A DNA stretch of 64,000 bases. Source: Fomitopsis serialis (taxonomy: Eukaryota; Basidiomycota; Agaricomycetes; Polyporales; Fomitopsidaceae). Where the stretch lies: contig NW_025954970.1 of the NCBI RefSeq assembly GCF_022376445.1, positions 310,001 to 374,000 of the forward strand. Reading direction: 5' to 3'. A program made the translations under genes and the position numbers. Below the pieces are notes generated by a model. It did not search any database. It had not been told where the DNA came from and was given only the letters and a program-made list of their open reading frames with translations. Shown piece by piece: positions 1 through 10,645 of the stretch (its first letter is position 1; each line of letters opens with the position of its first letter).

Positions 1-283
1 TAGTAGTAGCGGAGCCTGCGCGTGCGAGAGACCGTCAATACTGCATGTGTAGCCTGATACGTCCGAGACTGATTACCATGACAGCTTTGACGTCCTGTAG
101 TCCCGAGCTTCGCAATATCACCTTCTACGGTATAATACCACGTCTGATTTCCTGGACGAACGTGAAAGACTTTCAGCCAGCTGCAGGAGGCTAGTGTGAC
201 TGTGTGATCACCCTTGACGAACCTTTGCACCACACTCAGCTTTGCAGCGGCTGGCTTGCTGTTGAACCCACAGTTGTAGTAGT

Positions 284-2275
284 ATGTCGAACACGCACAA
301 ACATGAAGCGAGTCTCCGAGGACCTATATCGCGCCGATCGCCCAGCCGGGACCCACCAATCAGTAAACGTCCACGCATCGAGATGGAACGTGCTGGTCTC
401 ACCGGTCGTCGCGACGACTCACCCACTCCATCCCAATCTTCTTTCCGCCACCCATTTCCGAAGTCGGATGGCGCCAGCCATGCAGGACGTCGCGGTGACA
501 CACCGAGCCTTGCTGGACTAGGCATGTCGCATCGGGACCCACCCACCAGCTCGGGTCAAGCTTCTCGTCTACTCCTATCCCGGCGCCGGAGTCGCAGCGA
601 GAGCCCACGGCGATTAACAGCTACATCTAACAGTGAGTATTAGCCAGATTTTGGAACTCGTTTGCTCACAGCCATCGAAGGACTCGTATCGGAACCGCCA
701 GCAGCCAAACACATGCAACGACCTGCTGTCATTGGAGGTGTACGGCCGCCTGCTCAGCTGAGCAAAGCGACCGCCGATATGCTTCAGTCACTGCGATCGG
801 ATGTGGATCGCCTACAGAGACAACTTACCGAGAAGGATTTGAAGCTCAAATCGCTGGAAGATCGCTTGGGCGTGCTTGGAGTGAGTGTCGAAGAAAACCA
901 CGAAGCGGTGTGCGAGGTATTGAAGAGGGAGGACGTGGGTGTCTTCCACCGATTGGAATCACTCGAGAATAGTCACGACAGACTCTGGCATGGACTCAAT
1001 GCTGTGCGGCAATCTCTGGAGAATATGGGACCTACCGAAGGAGCGCCGACTGCCGGAGATGTGCCCGAACCATCTGAGATAGCACCGAAGGTTCGCAAGA
1101 ACAACACAGTTCTACAGGTGAGTCCGGTCCATTCAGTACGAAATGAGTGGTAGTGCTTACCGCGCCTCAGGCTGTCACGCGGAACGCGGTGTATGACATG
1201 ATCGGAATCGATAGCAAGAGTGCTCTCCCGGAGCCAACAGGAGGTGACTTCTGGGTTGACGACGACGATGGGAAGCGGATGTTGCGACCTACCTGGGATC
1301 ATTGGTATGACAACAAGTCAGGGTGGGTCCGAGGGGTCGCACAGAAGATCCAGCTAGACGGTCACCAGTGGCATGGCAAGATGAGTGCGGAGGAGTTAGA
1401 GAAGACACCGCTCACTGAGATTGAATCTTCGATCATGACTGTATGGGAGTCCCTCAGAGATCGATACAAAAGCAGCTTGAAGGCGCCGCAGGAGAGAGCT
1501 GATCAGCAAAGGGTTAAGCGGCACGAACAACGCAAAAAAACGGTGTGTAAAGACCCACCTCGCTCTTGTGAAAGGTCATTCACATTTTTCGAATCCAGAA
1601 ACTTGCCGAGCGAAAGATGATGCGCCCGCAGGTAAAGGAGATGAACATCCCGAAGTGGGATTGGTTCTTGAGCGCATGGAAGTATATGTCGACCGATGAA
1701 ACAGGCGGCGAAGAGCCACGCGATGGGACAGATGCTGTTGACGAAAACACATCAGAGGATGAGAAGGCGCATGTCACAGTCATTGCGAGACAGAAGGTCT
1801 GGATCACACACTGGCCTTCTTATCGTCCACGAGAGGTATGACTATCTGAGTTGTTGTTCTCGCCGTGCAGATATTGACACTGATTCGAAACTATGTCCAG
1901 CTTGAGGCACCACTGAAGAAGCTTGAGAAGGCGATTGCAACGCACCGCAAGGAACACTCGTCTGCGGGCGGAGCGCAGCATGCAGCGCGTACCCGTGGTC
2001 CACCGAAAGATAAGGACCTTCCAAACCTAACACGATTGAAGAATGCGCAGAAGATACCGCGCAGTCTTGTCGATCCCGAGTGGCTCGAGGAGCACCCTGA
2101 CCAGAACAAACCACTCCTGATGGTTTTCGACGACCTGGACAAAGAGTATGATGGTGGAGATGAAGACGAAGAAGATGAAGATAAAGAGGGCGCACTAGTT
2201 GCACCGAGCACCTCTGACGCGCTAGTGGACCCGGAGTTGAACGATGGGGATGATGTGTTTAGTAACGTTGAGTAG
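284..2275 (+). CDS. Five-exon coiled-coil protein, function unknown
   Basis: I do not recognise this protein. Exons 284-632, 672-1117, 1171-1542, 1599-1835 and 1871-2275 join in frame (sum 1809 bases, 602 residues). All introns are GT-AG and short: 39, 53, 56 and 35 bases. The first 115 residues are Arg/Ser/Pro-rich and look disordered. Residues about 155-230 form a heptad-like coiled coil (LRSDVDRLQRQLTEKDLKLK). The middle exon is Trp-rich (a DHWYDNKSGWVRG stretch). The tail ends in a strongly acidic Glu/Asp run. The ATG at 284 was chosen because it is the first in the frame that splices through. Such proteins often sit near transposons in mushrooms, and a Tnp2 relic lies 1.7 kb away, so a mobile-element origin is possible; that is inference. 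The exon joins are well supported, the function is not. Confidence 0.6.
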
Positions 2276-2690
2276 TCTGTACGAATGAGCTCCGAGTCAG
2301 TGGTCAATCCATCAGTTTCTTGACAAACCTACCATGTGCATCGGCGGTGCCACGACAGCAGCGACGGGCTCTTGCTCGATGGCGTGGAGCCTTGGCCCTC
2401 CTGTAGGTGCTGTGCGAAGCGATGTGGACCTTGAGCTTTGGCATTGACGAAACATCGTCGACGATAAGCATGGGTGGGCTTTGGTGGCAACGTTGACAGA
2501 CGCGCAGCAAGGCTCGGGATGGTGGTCGACGTGATGCTGGGCGGCCCTATGGCGTCGTCAACGGTACTGGTGTCAGCGCAGGCGAAGGGAGCACGTACGT
2601 GGAGCTCCTGTCCCAGGAACCGTGAACTCCGGCACCGTAGGCGACCTCGAAGGCGCACACAACAGACCGCTTTCCGAACAAGAGGCTTAC

Positions 2691-2852
2691 CGTCTTGAAA
2701 TTGAGCAGGTACCACGTGCGCTCCTTCATCTCGTCAATGGACAGCTCAGGCTCGTCCTCGTCGTTGAGGATTTTGGCGAAGTACTGCGCATCCTCGGTCT
2801 CAAAGACCGCGAGACGCTTGGAAAGAGAACCGTCCTCTTTCCCGAGTGACAT
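2691..2852 (-). pseudogene. Fragment resembling splicing factor SF3B1 (Hsh155)
   Basis: On the minus strand, bases about 2812-2719 encode a stretch containing EDAQYFAKIL followed by ELSIDEMKER. This matches, from memory, the segment of SF3B1 just before its HEAT-repeat domain, where the intact protein continues into KIMRLLLKIKNG. Here the sequence departs after MKER into unrelated residues, then meets a donor-like GTAAGC. The long HEAT-repeat body that should follow is not found in the next kilobase, and nothing upstream resembles the SF3B1 N-terminus. SF3B1 is a U2 snRNP subunit normally about 1200 residues long, so this is at most a short captured or duplicated exon. Alternatively the match is a coincidence of an acidic linker. 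Confidence 0.45.
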
Positions 2853-3004
2853 CCAGTCGAAGGACCAACCTGGCCGCCCTGATCCTTCTGTGTGTCGAGG
2901 GCGCTAGCTCGCCAGGTCTGGTTAGAGTCGATCTTAGAACCGCGCCAGCTCACGCAGTGTCTCATTCTCCCAATACCACCCATTCACACCACGCCGCCGC
3001 CGAT

Positions 3005-3290
3005 CAGCTGTTCTCCCTGTCGCGCCCTGGCGGATGGTTGCCGTGGCCCATGACCGGAACGATTCGAGCGTCAGGCAGCTTCTGTGGCCAGTTCTCATAG
3101 GAGTCGTACAGGAGCGGCGTGCTCGCCCTACAGCGGACGATCAGGTTCGTGTGGCTGGGCTCTGAAACGAACTGACCATGTTCAGCATGTCGACGACGCC
3201 TCTAGCCGTGCCGTGACAGGGTCACCAACTCCTCTGCGCTCGATCTGTTCCCGCGCAAGAGGGCCATCGTGATGGGCGAGTCGGAGAGGG
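3005..3290 (-). pseudogene. Degraded coding relic, family not recognised
   Basis: Minus-strand translation gives two protein-like runs in one frame separated by a stop codon. One is upstream of about 3200 and contains MALLRGNRSSAEELVTLSRHG. The other, from about 3184 to 3008, contains LLYDSYENWPQKLPDARIV. The amino-acid composition looks like real protein, but there is no ATG-to-stop model, no clear intron and no family I can name. It is best read as the remains of a gene cut up by rearrangement, perhaps the same event that left the SF3B1-like fragment next to it. Confidence 0.3.
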
Positions 3291-3564
3291 GGAAGGAACT
3301 GTGAGGCACAGAGGGCAGTGCCCTCTGGATGCGACCACCCGGCCCGAAGCCAACGCGAACATCTCAGAGGGCACCACCGTGACGTACTCTCACTGCGGCG
3401 GGCGGGAGGAGGAGTTGTGGCGTGGAGAACTTGAAGTAGTGGAGGGCACTGGGGAGGAGCGAGAGCAACGTGGAGATGCATGGGTAGGTGGGTACGAGAG
3501 GATAGCCGTGTAGGCACGAGAAGGCAGGCACACCGTGGTGGGCATGTGGGCGCGTGAGGGAAAG

Positions 3565-3630
3565 CAGGCGGGCGTGAGAGGGCAAGCGGATGGGCTGCAT
3601 GGGCGTGAGAGGGCAAGCGGAAGGGCGAGA
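3565..3630. repeat. Short tandem duplication, GGGCGTGAGAGGGCAAGCGG unit
   Basis: The 20-base unit GGGCGTGAGAGGGCAAGCGG occurs twice about 30 bases apart, around 3568 and 3601, with further partial copies of the GGGCGNGAG core on both sides (GGGCGCGTGAGGG before, GGGCGAGAG after). It lies in a G-rich stretch from about 3400 to 3640 with no convincing gene on either strand. Confidence 0.6.
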
Positions 3631-4012
3631 GGACGTGGCTGTCACGACACGGATTCGCAAACTTGTGAGTTTCTGTACATGAATCTCGGAGGTTGCATAC
3701 CCTTATGGTGAATCAACCGGCTGCTGCTTCCAAACGTTCCGGAGCCTCACCGGGCTCTTCCGCATCGTCGAGTATGTCTGGTTCTTGTGTGTCCTACACA
3801 TGTGTTAGATCGAGGAGCTGATTAGTAGCAGTCAAAATAGAATGTCATACATGGCATAGGGACATCGTCACCCAGAGTTCTTGCTCGCGGTGAGGTACAA
3901 CTGCAAGAGCAAAATGACCAGAGAATCGATTGACTTCGACGACCTCGGGTGCAGCCAATGACTCTGCTCGCCAAGTGTTTATACCCAGGTCAGTTGCTCT
4001 GTGTTTCAATGA

Positions 4013-6527
4013 TCAGGAATACGAGATAGCTTCGAGGACTCTGAGAATAGAGCGTGAAGCGCGCGCCGCGTACCGTGTAGCCCATGGCATATCCGGAATG
4101 TCTTCGTCATAAACAAATCGCTGCACAACCGCACATGTACACTCGAGGGCTGCGAGGCTACGATCACGCCGAGAGTGTCTGACATGAAAGATGTGAGTAA
4201 TGCGCACAGGAACACGACCGTCGATGTAAGCGTAGCATGAGTTACGTCCGCGATGTGTGTCGTATGCGCCATATCGTAGGCCATCGACAAGAATATTTGA
4301 GTAGGAAGGGATATTGACTGCAACAAATGGCTCGCCTGCGTCAGCTGGTGCAGTGTCAGCGACCAGTTGCACCGACTTGCTCCATGTTTCTTGTAGAAAG
4401 CATAGAATGAGTGCGTATACGCCTAGCTGCCGTAATTTGAGTTTCTTGGATTGCGATGGCAGCTTGACACGTTCTGATAGGTCTCTTATCAGTAGTTTAG
4501 TCGCGCAGGAATCGAGCTGTTAATACTTGCCGACATCGTCTCTCGCCGCCATACCAGCTATGAGATTCATGAGGGTGCCTCGTTGCTCGGCCGATTTCGA
4601 GCTGCCTTTCACAAGGTCCTTCAGCTTTGACATCGCCTTGTAATCATAGTCGTTCTTGTTTTGTAAGCTTTCGAGATGGTGCAGCTGTGTACAGAGATCA
4701 ATGCGAGCATGAGCAGACGGAGAAGATCATACCAAATCTTGAATAAGTTGGCACTTCACCCAGCCCCGCATCATTGTTGCTTCCAGCTCGCCACCAGTGT
4801 GACCGTTCGTCTTGAATCGCCCGAGAAAGCCATTATTGCGCTCGTACGGGTATGCCCACCACGAGTAGGAAGGTCCATTGCGCAAGAAGAACTCGCTGTT
4901 GTGGGTAGCTAGATGGAAGTAAGGCGTTAGATGACAATTCATCGTCGCCCAGGACTGGCAGGCGCGGGAATGACAGTCCTGTGCACGTTCGACTTCCTGC
5001 GGAGATATCGAACTTGACGCCCATATACGTATGGCCGTGCACATCTCTAGGGCGTTCTCGTAGTGTCGCCGATAATTACGGTCTATCTCCATGCGATTGA
5101 TGGCTTCCATGGCTTCTATCGGAACATCTCCGGGTTGAGCTGCAAGGTGTGCACGTTGGCGCGAGCGAATGAGATCCTCCTTCTTAGCGAGGGCTTTGCC
5201 TGCATTGCTTGAAGCGTTGGGTCGAGGTGCACATCCTTCCGGGATGGAACCTTTCACTTGCCAGGCGTAGTAGAGTACGACCGGGAGGATGTGGACGAGA
5301 TTGCGCCATTGATCGGCTTTGACAGAGCCTCCCTCGGTGATCTATCAGACAAGAGCATGACACATCAGTACAGCACCGAATCGGACATCATGACATACCT
5401 TCTGCGGGACTCGGCCTGACGAGGCTGGCCACCAAATAGTCTGCAGAAACTCTTCGAGCTTCGACACCGGCTTGTCATTGCGGCTTCGAGTGGTGAACAA
5501 ACCGCTCCCTACGAGTACCTCCTGAAACATATGCTTGACTTGAACTGATATGCTGTGAGTCATTTGCAAGGGTAATGGCTCGTTGTACACTCACCTAGAA
5601 AAGTGGCATGCATAAACTCGGGTGGCGAGCTTCTGGCAGGCATCCATCCCGGAAGCGCATCCAAGACTGACCATCGCACACCACGTCGCTCAGCGATCTC
5701 TTCGCGAAGGTCAGCATCAGCGTCCCGTGCCTTATAAGCATACTTTATGTAGCGCCAGTCGTCGCGCATGCGAAAACCTGGAATCAAGAATCAATAGCAA
5801 TGCCTGAGAAAGCTCGATGGCATTCACACGTGGGATTGAAACACTCCGCGCTTGTAAGCGAGTCGAAGCTCTGGTAGCAATATGGGCATGGATATTCCTT
5901 CGATGTTGGCCCTCGCAGCCCGTTGGCTTTGCGACTTGCCGGAAGGTCAGATACCCCCATGTAGAGCGACCCATGCACGAGGTGGGGCTCCTCGGAGCCA
6001 TGCACATCGAGATACACACCTACAAGACGGTATCAGTGTTCAGACTCCATATGGATGGTTGCGACTTTACCATCCTCGAAGGCGAGTATGTCGCGCACGA
6101 AAGGTTCCATTATATGGTTGAGCTGTTCGAGAGATGGCTCATGCGGTCCTGGTATGACACAGAGGAGGATGGTTTCTTCGCGAAGGTAGCGCTTGCTGCG
6201 TGGGTTGTTGAGGATTGTTAGATACACCGCACCGGATGAATGATGGCCCTTCTTGACAGAGCTAAACCTATAACTCAAGTTAGACACGTGGAGCGATCAC
6301 GTCACGACTTGCAAACTCACCAATCAATGTTAAATGCGAACATTAATCCGCATGGAAGCGAGACGAAACGTTGATGCACTTCGTTAACATCGACGTCTTC
6401 AACTGACCACTTGCCACCTCGACGTCGTTGCAAACCCGCTTGCGCAGCACGCCAACCCCAGCCGTCTTGGATATCGTTCATACAGCGCCGAGACTTCAGG
6501 AATTTATTGAAGCACCGGAACTTTTGG
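4013..6527 (-). pseudogene. Tnp2-like (CACTA-type) transposase, 5'-truncated, with in-frame stop
   Basis: Seven minus-strand exons are recovered with GT-AG joins: to 6321, 6267-6071, 6019-5828, 5777-5595, 5544-5399, 5341-4733 and 4684-4013. They encode a protein of the type called Tnp2-like transposase in mushroom genomes. Recognisable blocks are a CPYC zinc-like pair, RDDWRYIKYAYKARDAD, FLQTIWWPASSGRVP, KADQWRNLVHILPVVLYYAW and NCHLTPYFHLATHNSEFFLR, the last followed by WWAYPYERNNGFLGRFKTNG. The last exon is open apart from one TAA at 4520-4522, after which the same frame continues to 4013. No N-terminal exon is visible beyond about 6527, where repeat sequence begins. The element looks dead or damaged. 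The stop could also be a sequence error, since other genes here carry suspected errors. Confidence 0.75.
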
Positions 6528-6539
6528 TATTGCCACGAT

Positions 6540-6795
6540 AATACGGGATCATACTCCTCTCATCAAAAGGAGTCGATTGGCGGTTTTTCGGCGGTTTTTG
6601 GACGAGATTTAGGGGTTGGCCAATATTTTGGGGGTCAAAACTAGTATATTGACTTTTATGGGACAACGGCTCGATGGATTTTGCTCGGAGGTAGTTCAAA
6701 GTGTTCCTTGAGCCTATCTGCATCGTTTCCGATGACTCCGGTGCGCGGGCAAAACGGTCAACAAAATTTGTTGCCTTTGTTTGTCCGGCACTGTA
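6540..6795. repeat. Repeat block ending in a TA-flanked mariner-like terminus
   Basis: The stretch is non-coding and ends at 6761-6795 with a 35-base sequence that recurs at 9249-9283 with one mismatch. Read from its right end on the minus strand it begins TACAGTGCCGGACAAACAAA, which resembles Tc1/mariner terminal repeats that start CAGT next to a TA target. Inside it, 6614-6630 is a perfect inverted match of 9126-9142. The block abuts the truncated 5' end of the Tnp2-like gene. A matching left terminus was not found, so the class assignment is inference. Confidence 0.45.
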
Positions 6796-8430
6796 CTAAC
6801 AGCACCAGACAGACCGCGGCCAGTGCATTCTGTGCGAGAATCGCGAAACGTTGCAGTTACGGCTTCTGTTAGGCCCTGCGGATACGCATCTGCATTCTGT
6901 AAATATGCGCATACATGGCACGGAGAGGGCACTCACCGGACTCGGAACACGGAGCACTCCAGTTCGGCTTGACTTCTGTGAAGCTTCCAAGGTAGCGTTC
7001 ATAGGTCCCTGTCAGTACATCTGATGCGAGAAGAGATAGTGACACGACGGAACTTCAGACAGTCGACGGTAATTAGTAATAACATAAGTGTGTCAACGGA
7101 TTCACGACTACCTGAGGGACTCTCAACCGCCTATTCGTGAAATCGGCAAGCTCGACCGCGTGTCGAGCTCAAGATGCAGGAGGTGTCGTGCTCAAGAAAC
7201 GACGCATCATTGTGAAATATACGATAGGCATCGCCGAGTGCGAGGTCTACTCGTACGAACCAAGCAAGGTCGAGTTCGACCCACCGACTATGACGACGAT
7301 GACGACGTCGTCACTGTCGGCGAGGAGGACTCGGAATCCTCCTGGCGAGGGCTGCTCTTCGACGTCGACCCTTATGACGTCGATGAGGCTGGCGACCAGC
7401 CCTCGCAGCGGATTCCTGCGGACGGGCGGCACATTAGTTCTATGCACCTGGACGGACGAACAACCTACCGTCGATGCGCATTTCAGTCAATCTCGGCGAT
7501 GCACTGAGGATTCACGGCGCTGGCCGGATGAGCGGGACGACTTGGTCCGCCCTCATACGCGCACTGTCGGTATCTTTGAAAGTCTTGCTCATGGACTTGG
7601 GGTTTATTTGGGGTTGTAGGCGGAATCGGAGCTTTGAGCCGCAGAAGATAAGTCAGGGTCGACAGAAACAGTGATGAGTCAAACACGCGCCTCGTTGTTC
7701 TTGTTCTCGAAGACGCGTTCGAATTTAATAGAGGCTGGAACGAAGTCGTCTCGAGTGACTGAATGGATGCTGGCTATTTTCGGCGAGATGCAGACTTCCT
7801 CTGTAAAGCGTGAGTACCACTCTGACTGGCGAAGCCTTGGCTACGGGTACTCGGTGGATGACGGTGAAGGATGGGGGGCACATGCAAGAAGGTTGAGGAA
7901 GTGGATTAACACTTACCGCCAGCAATAACGCAGCGAACTCAGCAGTGAATCTGTCCTTAGCCGTGCGAGACGGAATGCTCCTGTTCACTGAACCCATGTG
8001 AGTACACGCGGAATGTCGGGTCCAGAGGAACCGACTCGTAGCCGTTCGCAGCTGCATGTAGCATCTCTAATCGTCATATATCAGTGCACATTCACGGGCA
8101 TGCAGAACTAAACCTACCTTTTCCTCTCGAGCGTCTCATTGCTAAGGGAGCACCACTCGGTCTTAGGCTCAGAGACCTGAAGCGTCATGCGGTTAGGCGG
8201 TGGGAATCCGCATACACCGAGAAATATGCATACCTTTCCCTCAGTGAACTGCTCGTTCTTTGAAGCGTCGACTCGCAGTAGCTCGTAGTGGGTCAGCGAG
8301 GAGCATATGGATCACAGGAACGGAACCGAAAGGTTAGGCGCCGAGAAAGCGTGTCTTGATTAGCGCCGCCCCGGCCTGTGGGAAATTGATCCCGCGATAG
8401 CGTCCACATCAAGATTGCATCTCTACCGAA
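6796..8430. other. No gene recognised; possible acidic ORF relic at 7088-7507
   Basis: No conserved protein motif is visible on either strand. A plus-strand open stretch at 7088-7507 includes an Asp-rich run and a segment around GLLFDVDPYDVDEAGDQPS, but a second open frame overlaps it (7137-7619), and neither has a start context, intron pattern or family match that I can defend. It may be a decayed part of the neighbouring transposon. Confidence 0.3.
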
Positions 8431-8433
8431 CTT

Positions 8434-8462
8434 ACCTCCTCCTCCTCCTCCTCCTCCTCCAC
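8434..8462. repeat. (CTC)n microsatellite
   Basis: About nine consecutive CCT/CTC triplets; a shorter run of the same triplet follows at about 8519-8534. Confidence 0.9.
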
Positions 8463-8559
8463 ATCGTCAAGACGCCGACGGCGCCTGTGGCTGTCGGTCG
8501 ATGGCTAAACGGATCCCTATCCTCCTCCTCCTCCACGCCCCTTAGCCGGTTTTCTACAC

Positions 8560-9046
8560 TGTTGTTGCAATGGGCCCGTCATCATTTCCGAGTGAGTTCA
8601 TGATTTGCTGATCCGCGTATACACCGCGTTGTAACTGCGTTGACATTTCTTGGGTAGACATTTTTACGGTGCCACTGTACACACTCCCGGGCTTCCGAAC
8701 CGAACCGAAGTCCTTGGAACGCTCCGCCGCACAGGTTGCCTGAAGACGCCCCGCTATTGCTACGTTGTCCTCCTCTGGCGTGCCATCGACAGACTCTCTG
8801 CAGACTGGCTTCTCTGGTGCTGCTCTGGCTACCTCACTCGGGGAATCTGTGTCTGGTGTCAGCGGCTCCAGTAACCTCCCTTGGCCCCGTGTCGTTCCCA
8901 CTACAATGCAGCAGGGCTCTACCTCGGAGCTAACCCAGGAGGAGCGCACCTTACAACCTCATCCCGAACTGGTCTACCGCTGCGCCGATTTGTCTGCGCA
9001 GGTTCACTCGATGCTCGGAAGATTGGAAGCCAGCAACAGGTACTAA
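8560..9046 (+). other. Possible degraded coding relic
   Basis: From about 8765 the plus strand is open for 93 codons. It ends in a short amphipathic segment (ADLSAQVHSMLGRLEASNRY) and a stop at 9044-9046, reminiscent of the coiled-coil proteins that accompany mushroom transposons, such as the gene at 284-2275. There is no supported start or upstream exon. It is listed as a possible relic only. Confidence 0.2.
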
Positions 9047-9058
9047 GCCCAGCTTGAG

Positions 9059-9283
9059 AGTCAGGCTGCCCCAAACATCGCAATATGGGACCCTGTAGGG
9101 CGCCTAATATGCCGATGAACGACCTCAAAATATTGGCCAACCCAATTTTTCGTGGGAAAAACTTCGGAAGACCATTTTTGTGCGTATTTCGCCTCCCTGA
9201 GTCCATTCCTGCAGTCAGTTTGCCCCAAATTTATTCCGATCGGGCGCTACAAAATTTGTTGCCTTTGGTTGTCCGGCACTGTA
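9059..9283. repeat. Second copy of the TA-flanked repeat terminus
   Basis: 9249-9283 matches 6761-6795 at 34 of 35 bases in the same orientation, ending GGCACTGTA. The internal motif CAAAATATTGGCCAACC at 9126-9142 is the exact reverse complement of 6614-6630. Within the block a TGCCCCAAA motif occurs twice, near 9069 and 9223. Direct outer and inverted inner matches fit two copies of one inverted-repeat element lying in opposite orientations. Confidence 0.45.
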
Positions 9284-10094
9284 GCTGATCGTGTGATCAG
9301 TAACATCGATGACGACGTCTCGGATTCTCGATAAGGACACAAGCCCCCACCGCGGAGTACGTGGCCACGAACCCGGTGGAGGGAGCGGTCGTATTCTACA
9401 AGTCGGAGATGCTTACTCGCCTGGGAGTCTTTTGAAGCAAAAGGAGGACCCCGCGAAGCCCGAGGTCCATGCGCATGCGATTCCGAAGACGACAACGTCC
9501 ACAATCACTGTCATCGGCGCGTTTCTCGAGGACCTGAGCTCTGCCTCGCTCCTCAACCACCTATACGAGAGGCGACATCAGTGTTGGCTAATCTCGACGC
9601 TGTATGCGATTTATGACTAGAATACCAACATATATGGTGTACCTCTTCCATTGGTCGCACAAAGGGGAGAACAGACTCTCCTGCAACCATAAACGTTCGA
9701 ACGTTTACTCAAAGCCTGGGCGCCCTGATGTTGATGGATCATTTGGACAAGAAGAATGTACGTGAGCACATGGTTGTCGACAAGATATGCATAGCATAGC
9801 GTGACGCACGCAGGTACCCTGAGCCCGTTATAGCTGCAGATGTCGATGAGTCGACGGTGTAGTCGTAGACAGTCTGAAAATGCCGGACTCTATCTTGGGC
9901 GCTTAATGACCGCGCCACGACTTTCGAGGCTCAGGAGCATCCAAAATATTTTTCCAGACTGCGTTCGTGCATTAATCGAGGAAATAGGAGGCTCCTATGG
10001 CAGCTGCATCACACATAGACCAGCTCGAGCGCGAACACAAACGACACATGAATAGTGATCCCTATCACTAGGATGTTCAACGCCGGCGGCATAT
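9284..10094. other. No gene recognised
   Basis: The open stretch at 9309-9620 (+) has no recognisable motif. A second frame contains a protein-like run (ATNPVEGAVVFYKSEMLTRLG, bases about 9360-9425) with no start and a stop directly after. I see no RNA gene or promoter. Confidence 0.3.
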
Positions 10095-10645
10095 CTAGTA
10101 ATAGTCATAGTCATAGAACTCCCGCCCATAGAGATCCTCGAGCTCCTCGCTCCTCTTTCCTTGCTTCTTGTTCTTCTTCTTGCTATCATGTTCACTGAAA
10201 GAAGTTAGCAGTCAGCGCTTGGAGCTGCGAAGCACACGGAAGATGTACAGACCTCTTAATGGCCTCAACACCCTGGGCGCCATCCTTGATGACGGAGAAC
10301 CACCCGCGGGTTTCCAGCTCGTCCTCGGGCAAGGAACGGTAAGCATGAGCGCTCGCAGGCTCCCTAGCGACGAGCGGAGTAATGTGAGCGGGAGTGCTGG
10401 GCGCGTGTTCAGCGAACGGCTCAGGTTCCCGTGCCGTGGGCCTTATATGGAGCCTAGCCGTCCCGAATCCATAGGAGGGTTCTCGGGCCATGACTTCGTC
10501 ATATTCGCGCTCGTAGACTTGCCTGAGACAATGTTTGAGAGATGTTTGCCAGATAGATAGCCATCAACACTCACTGGATAGGCATGGACATAGCCGGGAT
10601 AGCCAATGTAGATAACATGGCAGCGATGAACAGAGAGCAGCGCAT
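10095..10645 (-). CDS. Small secreted protein with repeated AREP motif
   Basis: Exons 10645-10575, 10522-10253 and 10194-10095 join with GT-AG introns of 52 and 58 bases to give 146 residues. The N-terminus begins MRCSLFIAAMLSTLAIP and continues to a small-residue cleavage-like site near residue 20, a typical signal peptide. The mature part contains three AREP motifs (in MAREPSY, TAREPEP and VAREPAS), two related R-E/D pairs, a Lys-rich patch (KKKNKKQGKR) and a tyrosine-rich end (EFYDYDYY). No enzyme motif or cysteine framework is present; the only cysteine is in the signal peptide. It is probably secreted or wall-associated, in the size range of fungal small secreted proteins. The KR pair near the C-terminus could be a Kex2 site. 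Family and role are unknown. Confidence 0.75.

Noticed and set aside
6484..6500. TACAGCGCCGAGAC as a possible left terminus for the mariner-like repeat
   Set aside because: Only a weak match to the right terminus, and it lies inside a conserved exon of the Tnp2-like gene.
7260..7330. GACGACGATGACG repeats as a microsatellite or coding acidic tract
   Set aside because: Too irregular for a microsatellite, and neither overlapping frame can be supported as a gene.
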